A DNA stretch of 64,000 bases from Rhynchosporium graminicola (lineage: Eukaryota > Ascomycota > Leotiomycetes > Helotiales > Ploettnerulaceae): assembly GCA_900074885.1 (NCBI GenBank), contig FJUW01000047.1, positions 186,001 through 250,000 on the forward strand, in the 5' to 3' direction. A program made the position numbers and the translations under genes. This document shows positions 25,391 through 36,391 of the stretch, piece by piece. Numbering within the stretch: position 1 is the first letter of the stretch; the number at the start of each line of letters is the position of its first letter. The notes under the pieces are model-generated. The model made no database searches. It was not told the DNA's origin and was given only the letters and a program-made list of their open reading frames with translations.

Positions 25391-26660
25391 ACATGGCCAA
25401 CCAAAACCTGATCGCTCTCGAGAGCTTCCTCAAAAATCATCCACATATCACCCATGCAACACCATCCTCCTCCAGCTACACTTCTTCGTGACACATTTTC
25501 TCTCGCGACCACAAAGTGACTCCACTTACTATCGTGCGACTCAATCCGCAGCCGACATCTCACTCCTCATTAACTTTGCAGTATCCAACTCTTATCAAAT
25601 TCACCATTGGGTACTGGTGGCCACAACGTCCCTGGAGCAACTACCGCATAGGATGCGCTTAATTGATATGCGTGATATTGCATATGTCAACATCTGAGAA
25701 GATAAGCAGACGGCTAAATAGGAGGGGAGTCTCGTTGCTTGACCTTGTCATATCGTTGGATTAAGAGGGACTAATCCCGCCGATTGAAACTATTGGAACT
25801 GGTGGGTACAGAGGATAGGCTACCTACGGAGGCTATGTGCCCTTGTCACAACGATATGGCTTGGGTGTTGATCAGATTGTCGGCGCCAAGGTCGTGCATT
25901 CGGATGGAGAAATAATCACAGCTGATGAGCGTTTGTTGAAAGGCATAAAAGGTGGTGGGGAGCTTGCTTCGTGTCATCGTCGAACTCGATCAAGGTTTAT
26001 CTATTGACTTGAGTAAGTCATCGTCTACATTATTCACTTCTGACATCTGGACTAGAACCTGACGGGGACACTAACTTTTGATTCTCTAGATCTTGCCGGG
26101 ACTTTCAAAAATTCAATTCTGGGTAATTGAAGCTTGCAGCCAGGTTGCCCTACGAGCTACTAATACACGAGATGATGTGAATACTCCGACAGGGAGAACG
26201 ATGTGTGATTCTTCCAAATGGAGCTCCGACGCTGTTGAGAGTGGTCGCATCTGGTAACAAAAGATCGAGGCTTTGACAAAAGTGGTGATGAGCACCGTGA
26301 CAGTCTCAAAATTGTCTGATTACCCACAAGCCAATGCTCGCCTGATCCCCCATAGTGCACGAGCTTGTTTTCACTCATAGTTTCCCAAGAATCACAAGCG
26401 AAGTCGCTGAGGGTATCGGGAAGAGCTTTTCGAAAATTTCTGAAGACTCCGCTTGCATATGCTGTTTGTCATCTATGAGTTCAATGGAGCTTCGACCAAG
26501 CCCAGTAATAAATCGGTATTTGGTACCACAGAGGAATATCAGATGCTAGAGACTCTAGGGTTCGCTCTGGAATATCAACAACAGGAAACTTGTCATTGGC
26601 TGGGCTGAAAGTCTATTGGTAGGCCTTGGTAAGACAGAGAGCATTAATCTGCTACCAGGA
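25391..26660 (+). pseudogene. Decayed FAD-linked oxidoreductase (BBE-like)
   Basis: Family sequence can be followed through several frames and stops. It begins at an ATG near 25393 (MANQNLIALESFLKNHPHIT) and meets a TGA after about 32 codons. It continues with AADISLLINFAVSNS, LIDMRDIAYVNI, ATYGGY and then YGLGVDQIVGAKVVHSDGEI followed by RLLKGIKGGGE. These match the FAD-binding (PCMH-type) domain of berberine-bridge/6-hydroxynicotine-oxidase-like enzymes. At least six stops interrupt it. One is TAG where the family motif GWATYGGY has TGG, a G-to-A change. After 26.0 kb only scraps remain, so the right boundary is approximate. The pattern fits RIP-like or long neutral decay. It lies 1 kb from an intact P450, a pairing common in secondary-metabolite loci. 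Confidence 0.75.
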
Positions 26661-27440
26661 CCTTACATGTCTATCGATAGACCCGCATTGGAACCTGGAA
26701 GAGTGCCCCTTCCAAAGGTGTATGGTCCTAATGTTCCGCTCTCATAGCAGTGAAGAAGGAATATGATTCCGCAGATGTCTTCTCCTACGATCTACCGCAA
26801 CTTCAGAATTATATACAGTAGAGAGTAAGCAAATGAGTTTTGGACATGACCTCACGTGTAGTTCAAAACTCCACGTGAAAAAAAATCCACGTAATGGAGA
26901 CACATGTGAGGTACATGCAATGTTCCGACGATAATAGAAGCTTTGACGCAAGGGCCCATTCGGATCCTAGCTTGTAGCTGTAGATCTAGCTTTGGTTGCC
27001 GTTAAGACTTGATATCTGTAGTTGGAGGCTACCTAGTTTTGTTTATTTTCGCTTAGCTCCCATCAAAGTGGACGGGGAAAGTCAAAGCTCCATCTTATTC
27101 AGAAAGTCAGTTCGAGTCTAGGGTTACAACTATGCTGTTTAGAGCCTCCCGAAGGAAGTGTAGAAAGCTAAAATGTGGACTTGCAACATCTGACCTCCTC
27201 CAAAAAGCTTTGGATTCAAACAAAGTAGTGAGGTCATTCAAAAAACTTTATATTCACAAAAAAGTTTACATAGAACAAAGCTGCTCTGTAGGCCGGTCAA
27301 TTGTTAACATATTGGCTAACCACGGATTAAAAAAGGACAGATTGCAAGGAGGTTTTTCTCCAAAAGGATGTTGGATGTGTTGCACAGTGCGCCCGAGCTG
27401 AGTCACGTCAATTTCGGTTGTTAAGAATGAGAAGTTGTTT
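26661..27440. other. Gene-free stretch
   Basis: Region between the oxidase relic and the tRNA relic. A Lys-rich 89-codon open frame (27132-27401) has no recognisable family and is not called. Possible further scraps of the oxidase gene lie at the left edge. Confidence 0.4.
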
Positions 27441-27523
27441 CACTTACGTGGGGTTCGAACCCACGACCTTGAGGTCTCTATCTTCATAAAAGCCACACGC
27501 TCTCCCGGTTGAGCTACCCGGGC
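27441..27523 (-). pseudogene. tRNA-Lys(UUU)-like copy with intron and broken acceptor stem
   Basis: On the minus strand the sequence shows a 5' acceptor strand GCCCGGG, T8-A9, a D-arm GCTC...GAGC, and an anticodon loop CTTTTA with UUU. An 11-base insertion sits at the usual tRNA-intron position, and the T-arm is perfect (GTGGG TTCGAAC CCCAC). The length after removing the insertion is 72 bases, correct for a tRNA. However, the 3' acceptor strand is GTAAGTG, which does not pair with GCCCGGG. The anticodon stem TGTGG/CCTCA has one mismatch. It is therefore probably non-functional: a dead tRNA gene or the tRNA-derived head of a SINE-like element. Confidence 0.65.
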
Positions 27524-27698
27524 ATGTCAAGTTCAGACGGTACGGTCTTAATAGGGTATATTGTGAAATGAAGTCAAGCGGATTCCTTCGGGATTTAGTA
27601 TCTATGTCGATGCAGGATAGAATCACGGTGTCTGGTCGAGCGAACCATGGATAGCTAGTCATTTTTCGTTTGCATCATTCTCAATCGCTGTAAATGTG

Positions 27699-29548
27699 TC
27701 ACTTCCTCAAAGATACTCTACAAGGAAAGCCATCAGCCGGATGGACAGACGACACGAAAACAGGATATGCTCTTTCTCCCAACACGGTCTTCAAGCCCTT
27801 CCTCGGATGTAATTCATCCCACTCGTCATATGCGTTACAGATATCGAACTCCCGCAAAGTCATCACAAGCACCGTCTTCATATCCTGCATGACCAATGTT
27901 TGGCCGATACAGTTTCTCGGTCCAAATTCAAAGGGTCTCCAGGTCCCTTTTACAGGATATAAAGGATCCTCTGGTCCTACTAGCCAGCGCTCAGGGAGAA
28001 AACTGTCTGGGTCTTTCCAGTACTTTGGATTCCTGTGAATGGCATTATGAAGAATTAAGATCGCTGTTCCTTCAGTCGGGTACTCATTTCCGTCACCATC
28101 TTGCAGAACTGCATCTGTTGTGCCAGTCCGGATGCCAGCAGCTGCAGGCCATAGCCTCATAGCCTCCTTGATGACGGCGTTCGTGTAGGGCAAACTATTG
28201 ATCTTTTGTGGGTGGTCCAATAACTGCGTTGCCACTGTTGAGAGCTCCGTTCCAAACGCCTCATCATGTTCGGCTCGAATCCGTTGCAGGGCATCTGGGT
28301 TCTGCGAGAGCAAGTGATATGTGTAACACAAGCTAGTTGCAGTAGAATCGTGCCCTGCAAATAGAAAAAGGCGGATTTGTACAGTCGCCCATTTCTTGAA
28401 AGCTGGATCCATCTGATTGGCTTTGTTCGCTTCTGGATTGCGTGACATGTATTCTTCAAGGACGAGATCAATGATGGAGTGGGTCACTGTATCCGAACTT
28501 TGTTGCCGGTCGGCAAATCGTTTGTCCAATTCTTTCGAGATGTAACCGTCCATCAATCGTCCATTTTTCCACTGGACCAGTGGTTTTATTGGGTTAAAGC
28601 GCTTAAAGGGATTGAATTCGCCAGCGGCTATGTGCCATCGTACCTGACTTCTCATCGCAGATGCCAGCTGGTTGTATCTCCGTTGCGAATGTAGCCTTGA
28701 ATTGAGTGTGACAGCTCCAATGATGTCCATTGTGAAGTCACAGAGGAGTTCGTCAAGCGAAAACATAACATTCCCCTCTGCATGCTCCCTTAAGATTGAA
28801 ACATATTCGGTTGTTTCTTCGATTATATGATCCATTTGAGTCATGAGGTAATTAGCGCTAAATCCGGGATTGAAGATTGAACGTAAGTTTTTCCACTCGG
28901 GTCCATTACTGGTGAACAAGTGATCGCTACTCCCTGCGAATGGCTGACAGCATGTCAGCGAAACTTTCACTGCCTATTTCGAGGCAGATCTCAAGCAGGA
29001 CCACAACGATAAATACCTGCAGGCTAAGAGGAAGGAACTTTACTGACCAAGAAAAAGTCTGTTAGACTTTTGGGCTTCTCTAGATCATATTTTTGGCAAG
29101 CCTGGATGGCAAGAGACGGTGAGGAGATCAGAAGAATTGGCATAATGAAGGGCCAGATGTCCAGATAGAAGGCCGAATCGGATTGAGGATATTCCTTGGC
29201 TAGTTCTGCAAGGAGATAGTTCTGATGTGCATTCGTTGGAAGCCGGAAAGCATAAGGAGCGAGTGTGAGTAGATGCCCGGTGATTGGATTCCACTTCGGA
29301 ATTGGCTGTAGTACTGCGTCAGCGTCTCGTTCAAGTATGTGGGGGAAAGATTGTAGGACATTAGGACCAGGGAGACATCAAAGATTCCAATTTACTGGAC
29401 CTACAAGACCTCGGGGATCCTTCCGTAGTCTGTATATCAAGGATCTGGATTTCCATCCTTTCATAACAACATAAGCAACTCCTGAGATCCAGATGGCAAG
29501 AAGAGTACCCGGCAACTGCTGGTAGCTTGGAAAGAGATTGACCGTCAT
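27699..29548 (-). CDS. Cytochrome P450 monooxygenase
   Basis: Minus-strand exons 29405..29548, 29048..29305 and 27699..28943 give 548 residues. The N-terminal membrane anchor is TLLAIWISGVAYVVM, followed by RGLPIPKWNPITGHL, the proline-rich hinge, across the first exon junction. Key motifs are intact: I-helix AGHDST, K-helix KEAMR (ExxR), PERW, and the haem loop FEFGPRNCIG with the Cys ligand. Introns are 99 and 104 bases, longer than elsewhere in the window, with donors GTAGGT and GTCAGT chosen by frame and family continuity. It should be an ER-bound monooxygenase; the substrate is unknown, and it resembles P450s of polyketide-type pathways. Its right neighbour is Mgs1 and its left neighbours are a tRNA relic and a decayed FAD oxidase, so it stands alone as a working enzyme gene. 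Confidence 0.92.
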
Positions 29549-30139
29549 ATTGATGCAAATCCTGAATTGTCAGACGCTGAAGGTTCACATCGAAACCAAG
29601 AAGAATAAGGAATTTATAATCTTGTGTTTTCCCGAAAGCCTCGAGGCGGAGGGCAACTATTGAGGAGGCGTAGCTATTGATATTAAACTTCGACGTAGTA
29701 AACTTGATTCGTTGCTGACAACCAACCCCAGCATGTTCTCGTAAAGCGGACGAATTGTATGAGTGACATCGTAAAGTCCTCTAGTGGTCCATTGAAACTA
29801 CTGTACAGGACTTGTGTATCATGAACAAGGGAACAGATTCTTATAAATGCAATGATATTCTGATCGAGAAAAGTTGTGCTAGTCTGCTGTCCACTGATGA
29901 GCAGATCAAGAATCGCGAGACTATGGATTATGAGAAGAAGATAGCAAATACTTACACATTTGGGCTTTTGAAGATAAAGTACCTTATAATTGTCATTTGG
30001 AGGTTACAGGGATTACAATATTTAAACGAGGAGGGCGCCGAAGCCCACGCGATCCTGCGCGTCACTCCAGTGCGCGCCCGACCGTGAAATAAAATATTAC
30101 AGTACAGTGCTACCACATTATCATCCAAAGTTGAGCACA
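29549..30139. other. Divergent promoter region
   Basis: Between the P450 start (leftward) and the Mgs1 start (rightward). No specific regulatory site was recognised. Confidence 0.45.
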
Positions 30140-31789
30140 ATGGTCGCATGTCCGATTTGCAGTAAAGCGGTCAAATCTAAAGACATCAACGCCCACATCG
30201 ATTCCTCCTGCGAATCATTCCTTGATACTGGCTCTCCACCACTTACGCAGCAGCAACAAACGCAGCAACCGCAAAAAGCAGCCACGTCCGTGTCGAGCTT
30301 TTTCCAAACACCAGCTGCAAAACGAGCTGCTGCATATCCAACGCCAAAGATAGAACCTGCTTCGGCTTTGAGTTTTCAGCCGAAGTCAGAAAGCAATGGC
30401 GTATCTACTCCAACTCAACCAGCGCGGAAGAGATCTTTCGATGATATTACTACGGCAGTGAAGGAAGAGACTGAGCTAGAGGCGCCGGTGAGAGTAGAGG
30501 ATGGACAGAGGGCGAAGAAGTCAAAGACCAATGCGTTTCACAAAGCTGCACCCCTTGCGGAAAGAATGCGGCCAACATCTCTGGATCAAGTGTGTGGACA
30601 AGAATTGGTCGGGGAACAGGGAGTATTACGAAGTCTCATTGAGCAAGATCGCGTACCTTCGATGATTCTTTGGGGAAGTGCTGGAACGGGAAAGACGACA
30701 ATTGCACGCTGTATAGCTTCAATGGTGGGTAGCAGATTCGTGGAGATCAACAGCACCAGTTCTGGGGTGGCTGATTGTAAGAAGATATTCGCGGAGGCAA
30801 AGGGGGAACTGGGATTGACAGGACGGAAAACAATAATATTCTGTGACGAAATCCACCGATTTTCGAAGTCACAACAAGATGTGTTCCTAGGGCCGGTCGA
30901 GTCGGGGCAGGTTACATTGATTGGGGCTACAACAGAAAACCCATCTTTCAAAGTTCAGAACGCTCTACTGTCCCGGTGTCGCACCTTCACACTTTCGAAG
31001 TTAACGGACGATGACATATTTCAGATACTGGAAAGAGCTCTTTCTACAGAGGGTCAAAATTACACAGCATCGGATTTGGTAGACTCAGAGCTCCTCCAGT
31101 ATTTAGCAGCTTTCTCGGATGGAGATGCTCGAACAGCCCTGAACCTCCTGGAGTTGGCTATGGGGCTATCAACCCGGCCATCAATAACAAAGGAAGACAT
31201 CAAGTCCTCCCTAACAAAGACTCTGGTGTACGACCGTGCTGGAGATCAGCATTACGACACGATTTCCGCTTTTCACAAATCCGTACGCGGTAGCGATCCA
31301 GACGCAGCTCTCTACTATCTGGCTAGAATGCTCCAATCGGGCGAAGACCCACTTTACGTCGCTCGAAGAATGGTTGTAATCGCTTCAGAAGACGTCGGCC
31401 TGGCCGACAACAGTATGTTGAGTCTCGCCACAGGAGCCTACACTGCTGCAGAAAAGATTGGCATGCCCGAGTGTAGGATTGCATTGGCTCATGTTACTGT
31501 GGCACTGTGTCTCGCCCCCAAAAGCACGCGAGCTTATCGCGGTCTGAATAATGCGTATGCCGCTTTGCGAGAGCCTGGAGTGGCTGCTTTACCGATTCCG
31601 ATACACCTAAGAAATGCTCCGACGAAGCTTATGAAGGAGCTGGGATATGGGGATCAGTATAAATACAATCCGAATTACAAAGATGGCAAGGTTGTTCAGG
31701 AATATCTGCCGGACCAACTCATCGGCCGGACATTTTTAGAGGAAAGAGATTTGGGAACGGAAGTCGATCCTGGCGCGTGGAATTCATGA
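30140..31789 (+). CDS. MGS1: Mgs1/WRNIP1 AAA+ ATPase (RarA family)
   Basis: Single exon, 549 residues from the ATG in ACAATGGTC; an upstream in-frame ATG at 30107 adds 11 residues but would put the zinc finger off its usual N-terminal position. The N-terminus is a UBZ4 finger ([22 protein letters not shown]2HC), then a disordered Gln-rich linker with a PIP-like SSFFQTP. The AAA+ core follows with Walker [10 protein letters not shown] (about residue 180), Walker [11 protein letters not shown] (about 235), sensor ATTENPSF and arginine finger SRCRTF. The C-terminal MgsA-type domain contains [35 protein letters not shown]. It acts at stalled replication forks with PCNA and ubiquitin. The family is normally 500-600 residues, so this is complete. 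Confidence 0.96.
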   Translation: MVACPICSKAVKSKDINAHIDSSCESFLDTGSPPLTQQQQTQQPQKAATSVSSFFQTPAAKRAAAYPTPKIEPASALSFQPKSESNGVSTPTQPARKRSFDDITTAVKEETELEAPVRVEDGQRAKKSKTNAFHKAAPLAERMRPTSLDQVCGQELVGEQGVLRSLIEQDRVPSMILWGSAGTGKTTIARCIASMVGSRFVEINSTSSGVADCKKIFAEAKGELGLTGRKTIIFCDEIHRFSKSQQDVFLGPVESGQVTLIGATTENPSFKVQNALLSRCRTFTLSKLTDDDIFQILERALSTEGQNYTASDLVDSELLQYLAAFSDGDARTALNLLELAMGLSTRPSITKEDIKSSLTKTLVYDRAGDQHYDTISAFHKSVRGSDPDAALYYLARMLQSGEDPLYVARRMVVIASEDVGLADNSMLSLATGAYTAAEKIGMPECRIALAHVTVALCLAPKSTRAYRGLNNAYAALREPGVAALPIPIHLRNAPTKLMKELGYGDQYKYNPNYKDGKVVQEYLPDQLIGRTFLEERDLGTEVDPGAWNS

Positions 31790-32023
31790 CGGACATGATA
31801 TGATGTATTGTGAAGGACAGTCGCTCATACAGAGAGCCGGAAAGTGTAGTGCATTGTACCAGACTGTGTCGTATGTTTGTTTTGGGCATTAGCGAGGCGT
31901 TTATGTGCGGAACGGTTGGACAAACTACAGTGTTTACATTCTGCATAGGATAGGATAGCATCCACAACATTTAAACTTGGTGACATAAAACTCCACACGC
32001 TTATCTTACTATACTACACAAAT

Positions 32024-32815
32024 TCATGCCGAAGCATCCCTCTTCAAAGCCTCATAAGTATTATCCTCCAAATCCCCCTCCTGTCTCGGCATCCCAGCAA
32101 CCCCATCAAAATCCGCATTCTGTCTCTGAAAATCCCTCTCCGCCAATCGACTCGGGTCACTCTTTGATCCAATCTCCGAGTTGAAACTCGCGTTATTCGC
32201 ATCTCTGCTCTCGAATCCACCTTCCTGCAGATTCTTGCCTTTGAGACCAGAAGTATCGTTGAACTGGCTATTCACATACGACGGCGCCGTCCCGGTCCCA
32301 GTTTCCCTCGACGATGCACCATCCTCATTCTCGCCGCGCTGTCCTCCGACAGCATCTGGATATGAAGTAGAAGACGCAGCGCCTAGTTTCTTCTCCTCAG
32401 CCCAATCTTCCTCCGCCATTCGTACCTCGGCATCTACGGCAGGATCTAATCTTCGTGCTCCGGAAGTGTTCTCATTAGCGAATGTAGAGTTGGCTCCGGC
32501 GACGCCCTGAGGCTCGCTGTTGCGGTTCTGGGAGAACTCTCCGCCGGACCGTGTGGAATCTGCGGCGAGGGAGTCGGAGGCGATGGGGCCAGCTCCTTCA
32601 CGGATTTGAGGCGCGGAGGGGTCGGTGACCTGAGAGTATGTTAGGAGGTGCTTCTTCAGAGTCTTTCATATTGGCGTAGAGATTATATTTCTAGGCTTTC
32701 TTAGAATCTTTATTCATAGGTTGTAGACCCCGTTATATGTGATTCTCGATAGAAATGCACGGGAAAACTGAATTGACGTTACCTTTTGGCCATGGGTAGG
32801 GTTACGAGTAGACAT
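32024..32815 (-). CDS. Small disordered hydrophilic protein
   Basis: Exons 32783..32815 (11 codons, MSTRNPTHGQK) and 32024..32629, joined over a 153-base intron (GTAACG...CTCAG, phase 0), give 212 residues. Composition is strongly polar (Ser, Asn, Gly, Ala, Glu, Asp), with no predicted fold, membrane segment or Cys. Short hydrophilic stretches such as REGAGPIASDSLAAD and GGFESRDANNASFNSE look like conserved disordered fungal proteins linked to stress or spores. I do not recognise a named family. The 3' end converges with Mgs1 (234 bases between stops). Confidence 0.75.
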
Positions 32816-33480
32816 TATTCTGAAGTGACTTGTGGATATCTCGTGGACTTAGTGGATATGATTATTATTGCTTGTGAACACAACAATGGAACTGACTGAT
32901 ATGAAGCTCTAAAGCTGCCACTCTGATCAAGGAAGCTCCGACTCCCCATACTACCCTAGGTTGCAGCTACTCGCTAGTTTGGCCTCACGTAAGATCAACA
33001 TCTCATGACATCACCCTCAGATGCAATGATTCCTTTCCGGAAACATAGGGCTGTGAGATCAACAGAGAGTTCTGTCCGGTGTTTGGCTAATTCTCTTGTC
33101 ATGGGGAAGCTAGAGCAGATCTCGCGAAAGCCATCGTCCTCGACGTCGACGTCAGTGAAAGAGGGGCAAGTGGGGTGGGTACAAAAGGCCTCTGAGGGGT
33201 ATTTTCATCGCGTGGGTTGAAGTGCTTTTTCTTCCATCGTCATGTCCCGGGTCGGAAGTGTTAGATATGTAGAGTAATGATTTGACACCTAGGTACCTAC
33301 TGTATGTAGCAATTGGCATGCTGGGAGATCTCACTTGATGATTGATTTCTGAAATAATCCTTGTTGTACTTATAACTCTGTTGATTGTGTTCTCAGGCTC
33401 AAGCGAGTGTGTCTCGATCCCAGCCCCAAGCCATTCCGAAAATGCTTCCTCTCACACTCTTACGCCCTTTAAAGAACCCT
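32816..33480. other. Gene-free stretch
   Basis: Promoter of the leftward disordered-protein gene and 3' flank of the next leftward gene. No conserved open frame is seen. Confidence 0.45.
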
Positions 33481-33774
33481 TCACTTCGCCTTCGCATCCT
33501 TCGGTAGTCCGTCCAAACCATCCTTTCCTTCCCGTCCAACCTTGCTCAAATCCGCACCGTCAGCCTCCCTAGCACCGCTTCCCTTTGTAGCAGCTCCCTC
33601 CAATCCAGTATCCGCAACCTCGCTGTTGGAGAGTTCTTCTTGACGTTCATCGCTCTTGACGTTGATGCTTTCGCTCGCGGAGTTCCAGTCAGATGCAACT
33701 GGGGGATCTTCAGGCTTCTCGAGGTTGGCGACGCGCTCGGCGATGATATCGGCTTTGCTCTTTTCTCCTGTCAT
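33481..33774 (-). CDS. Small acidic disordered protein
   Basis: Uninterrupted 97-codon frame, MTGEKSKADIIAERVANLEK, then a highly charged Glu/Lys/Asp/Gly/Ala region ending GLDGLPKDAKAK. The N-terminal 20 residues may be helical; the rest looks disordered. Just upstream, GTAAGC ... AAACAG (about 33784-33829) looks like a 5'-UTR intron ending seven bases before the ATG, which supports a real transcript. It lies in tandem with another disordered-protein gene but shares no obvious sequence with it. Function unknown. Confidence 0.65.
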   Translation of the reverse strand: MTGEKSKADIIAERVANLEKPEDPPVASDWNSASESINVKSDERQEELSNSEVADTGLEGAATKGSGAREADGADLSKVGREGKDGLDGLPKDAKAK

Positions 33775-34313
33775 TTTGGCCTGTTTGTGTTAGCTGATGG
33801 GGATTGAAGTGTTGAAAAGAATGGCTTACTGTGTGGTTGGGCTTTGGTTAGGTAGGTTGAAATGAGGTTTTGGTTTGTTATTTTGAAGTTCGGTTGGCCT
33901 TTGATTGCTTTGAAGTAAGGTTTATGTTTTTTTTATGAAGAAGAGAATGAGAAGGCCAACAATAGATCTGACGTGTAGGTTTTCCCAGCTACCTCTACCT
34001 ATGAGGAAGGACCCACCACGCTAGCACTACCTACCTATGACACTATGTGCAAATGTGGCAGGCACGACCGTTAGCCACCTTGGCCCGAAGGATGACGTTG
34101 TGGTACATGAGAAGGCTCTCCTTGATTCAGTGAAGGAAAGGGATACCTTAGGACACAACCCGGAAGTCGACACTGAGCAGCTGGACACGTGAGAGGCCCG
34201 AAAGAAGTTCAAAATATCCATCATATTGGTATCATTAATCATTAGGAAGAACGCCATCTCACTTCAACGCCTGAACACCTCAGTCCTCATAGCACAAATC
34301 CTTAACCCACGCT
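33775..34313. other. Gene-free stretch
   Basis: 5' region of the small acidic-protein gene and 3' flank of gamma-tubulin. A T-run lies at about 33929-33935. Nothing else is seen. Confidence 0.45.
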
Positions 34314-36006
34314 CTATGCAACCCTCTTGTCCCCAGCTTCTCCCGCTGCCCTGTCTCCAGCATCGAAATTCAAGTAGTCGGCGTCTTCTGCTGCCTCATA
34401 CTCGGCAATGAGATCTGTAACAACTTCTCTTGCTTCGTCAAACTCGTTCAAGTTGTCGGAGAATGGTGCCGTCTTCTTGTAGCCCTCCATGAATGCGTTC
34501 CGCTTCCTCATTCCATCATATTGTCTCACAATACGTTTGAACAGCTAGAAAATTTGTCAGAATCAGTTTCAATAGTACAACAGCGAAACGTACCGTAGCT
34601 ATGCTAGTATGGTTTGCCAGCATTAGTCCGCTGACTCTATGGTTCATGGGGATATATGGGCTCTTCTTTGTCAGTGCCACTTGAATACTGGCCGGACCCC
34701 AAGGTATGAAGGTAGCGAGCTTCCGTTCTCTGATCCGAAGCAGACTTTTGTGCACATCAGTGGGATCAACGTCGCCTTGAATGACATTCAAGATTGAGAT
34801 GTAGCAGCTTTTCTTGCCCGGAACAGTCGACACCATTCGATTTTTAGGTTGAAGTAGTCGGCGCATGACGTCCAAGACTGTAGTCTTCCGTACAGTCTTA
34901 GCTTGCTCGAGATTGTCACCCGTAAACGGCGTGTAGGAGGTCATTAAGAAATGGCAACGGGGCGTTGGTATCAAGGATGCCACAATGCTAACGAGATCGT
35001 TATGCATGTATCCGGGATATCGGAGTGTTGTCGTGCTAGCTGACATGACGGTGGAGACCTGGCCTGTTAGTTAATTTTGATACTTTCCACTGAGGAGTAT
35101 CTTACCAATTGGTTGGTTTGTTGGAATGAGGGCTCTTGAACGTGCAGTCGCTCTGCTGCTATGCGGGATAGAGCGCCATTATCTAAGACTACCACAGAAT
35201 CGGCATTTTGTGTTAGTCTTCTCATAGAGAGTAGACTGTTATATGGATGGACTACAACGTCGCCAGAATTCGTTGTGTCAGGAAATACCGAGTATGTCTG
35301 AATGATCTTCTTCGGGAATCGGTCGTTCAAACGTTCCAGAAGGAAAGACCCCAAACCCGAGCCTGTCCCTCCTGCTATGGAATGAAGCATCATGAAACCC
35401 TTCACACCGTCAGTTTCCGCAACTGCTAAATCATTTAGCTTACCTACCTCAAGGGAATCACTGCCATCGGCTTCTCGATCAATCATTTCCATAACATCTT
35501 CATGGACCAGCTCCCCTGTTTGATATCCATCCCCCCAATTATTGGCAGCTCCCACACCGTTTTTCCCAACAAAGAAATTCTCTGGGTTGTAGATGTTCTT
35601 GTATGGCCCGGTTTGAATTCCGTTGAGAACCTACGTGGAATTAGCACGAAGATCTGGTCGCATATCCCACACTATATCTGTGTCAAAACATACTCGAGGC
35701 TCCAGGTCAATCAAAATCGCCCGTGGGATGTATCTCGTATCGTCGGATTGGTAGAAAAAGACATCTTTGCGGTCGCCTCCTTCAGTTGCAAAGTCCTCTA
35801 AATTCCCATCCTGGCTGATACCATGTTCCTGGCATAACTGCTGCCAGAATTGGCTGCCAACTGTAGATACACATTAGAGTATGCATAGAATGTAAGATTC
35901 GGATCGAACTAACTGCTGTTGCCGCACTGGCCGGCCTGAACCGTGATTATTTCTCTGATCCCAATTAGTTGTGTTAACTAATGAAACCGAGAACATACCT
36001 AGGCAT
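34314..36006 (-). CDS. TUB4: Gamma-tubulin
   Basis: Seven minus-strand exons: 35999..36006 (8 bases, ATGCCTAG), 35914..35954, 35694..35860, 35448..35630, 35106..35399, 34594..35058 and 34314..34544. They join to 462 residues. The reading [22 protein letters not shown] is the classic tubulin N-terminus. The gamma-specific [16 protein letters not shown] and the tubulin signature [11 protein letters not shown] are both present, as are [23 protein letters not shown] and the acidic C-terminus. Gamma-tubulin nucleates microtubules at spindle pole bodies. The very short first exon and dense early introns are common in filamentous fungal tubulins. All six junctions keep frame. Confidence 0.97.
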
Positions 36007-36391
36007 TCTCGCACCATCTGCAAGTACGATAAGTTCGAAAAGCAAATGAAAATATTAGGGTTGTTGAATGTCACGTACAGCTGCGCCGGGATGGAGAGGA
36101 GACGCGATTTGTAGTACATACTAGCGCGAACATCCTAGCTAGAATTATTGCTGCAGCTGTCTCAACTTCATTTTGATAGCAACAACAAAACGGCAACCCT
36201 GCTAATCACCACTACTATCAGAAAAACAACCACAAATCTTTTATTTAGTCATTGAAGTGACACCAGCATTGCCTATGGCGGGTTGCGGAACTGGCTGATA
36301 CCGGGAAGATACTGGAGAGATTCGCATCGCGAGCTTCAGCTCGATAATCTATCAACTTCCAATCTGAAAGCTCCCGGAGCGCGTTTGCGCA
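36007..36391. promoter_or_regulatory. Divergent promoter of gamma-tubulin and NUP85
   Basis: 385 bases between two divergent starts. It is A-rich around 36179-36190 and 36220-36235; no specific site was recognised. Confidence 0.4.

Noticed and set aside
27132..27401. 89-codon Lys-rich open frame between two relics
   Set aside because: No recognisable family; the composition follows the local A-richness.
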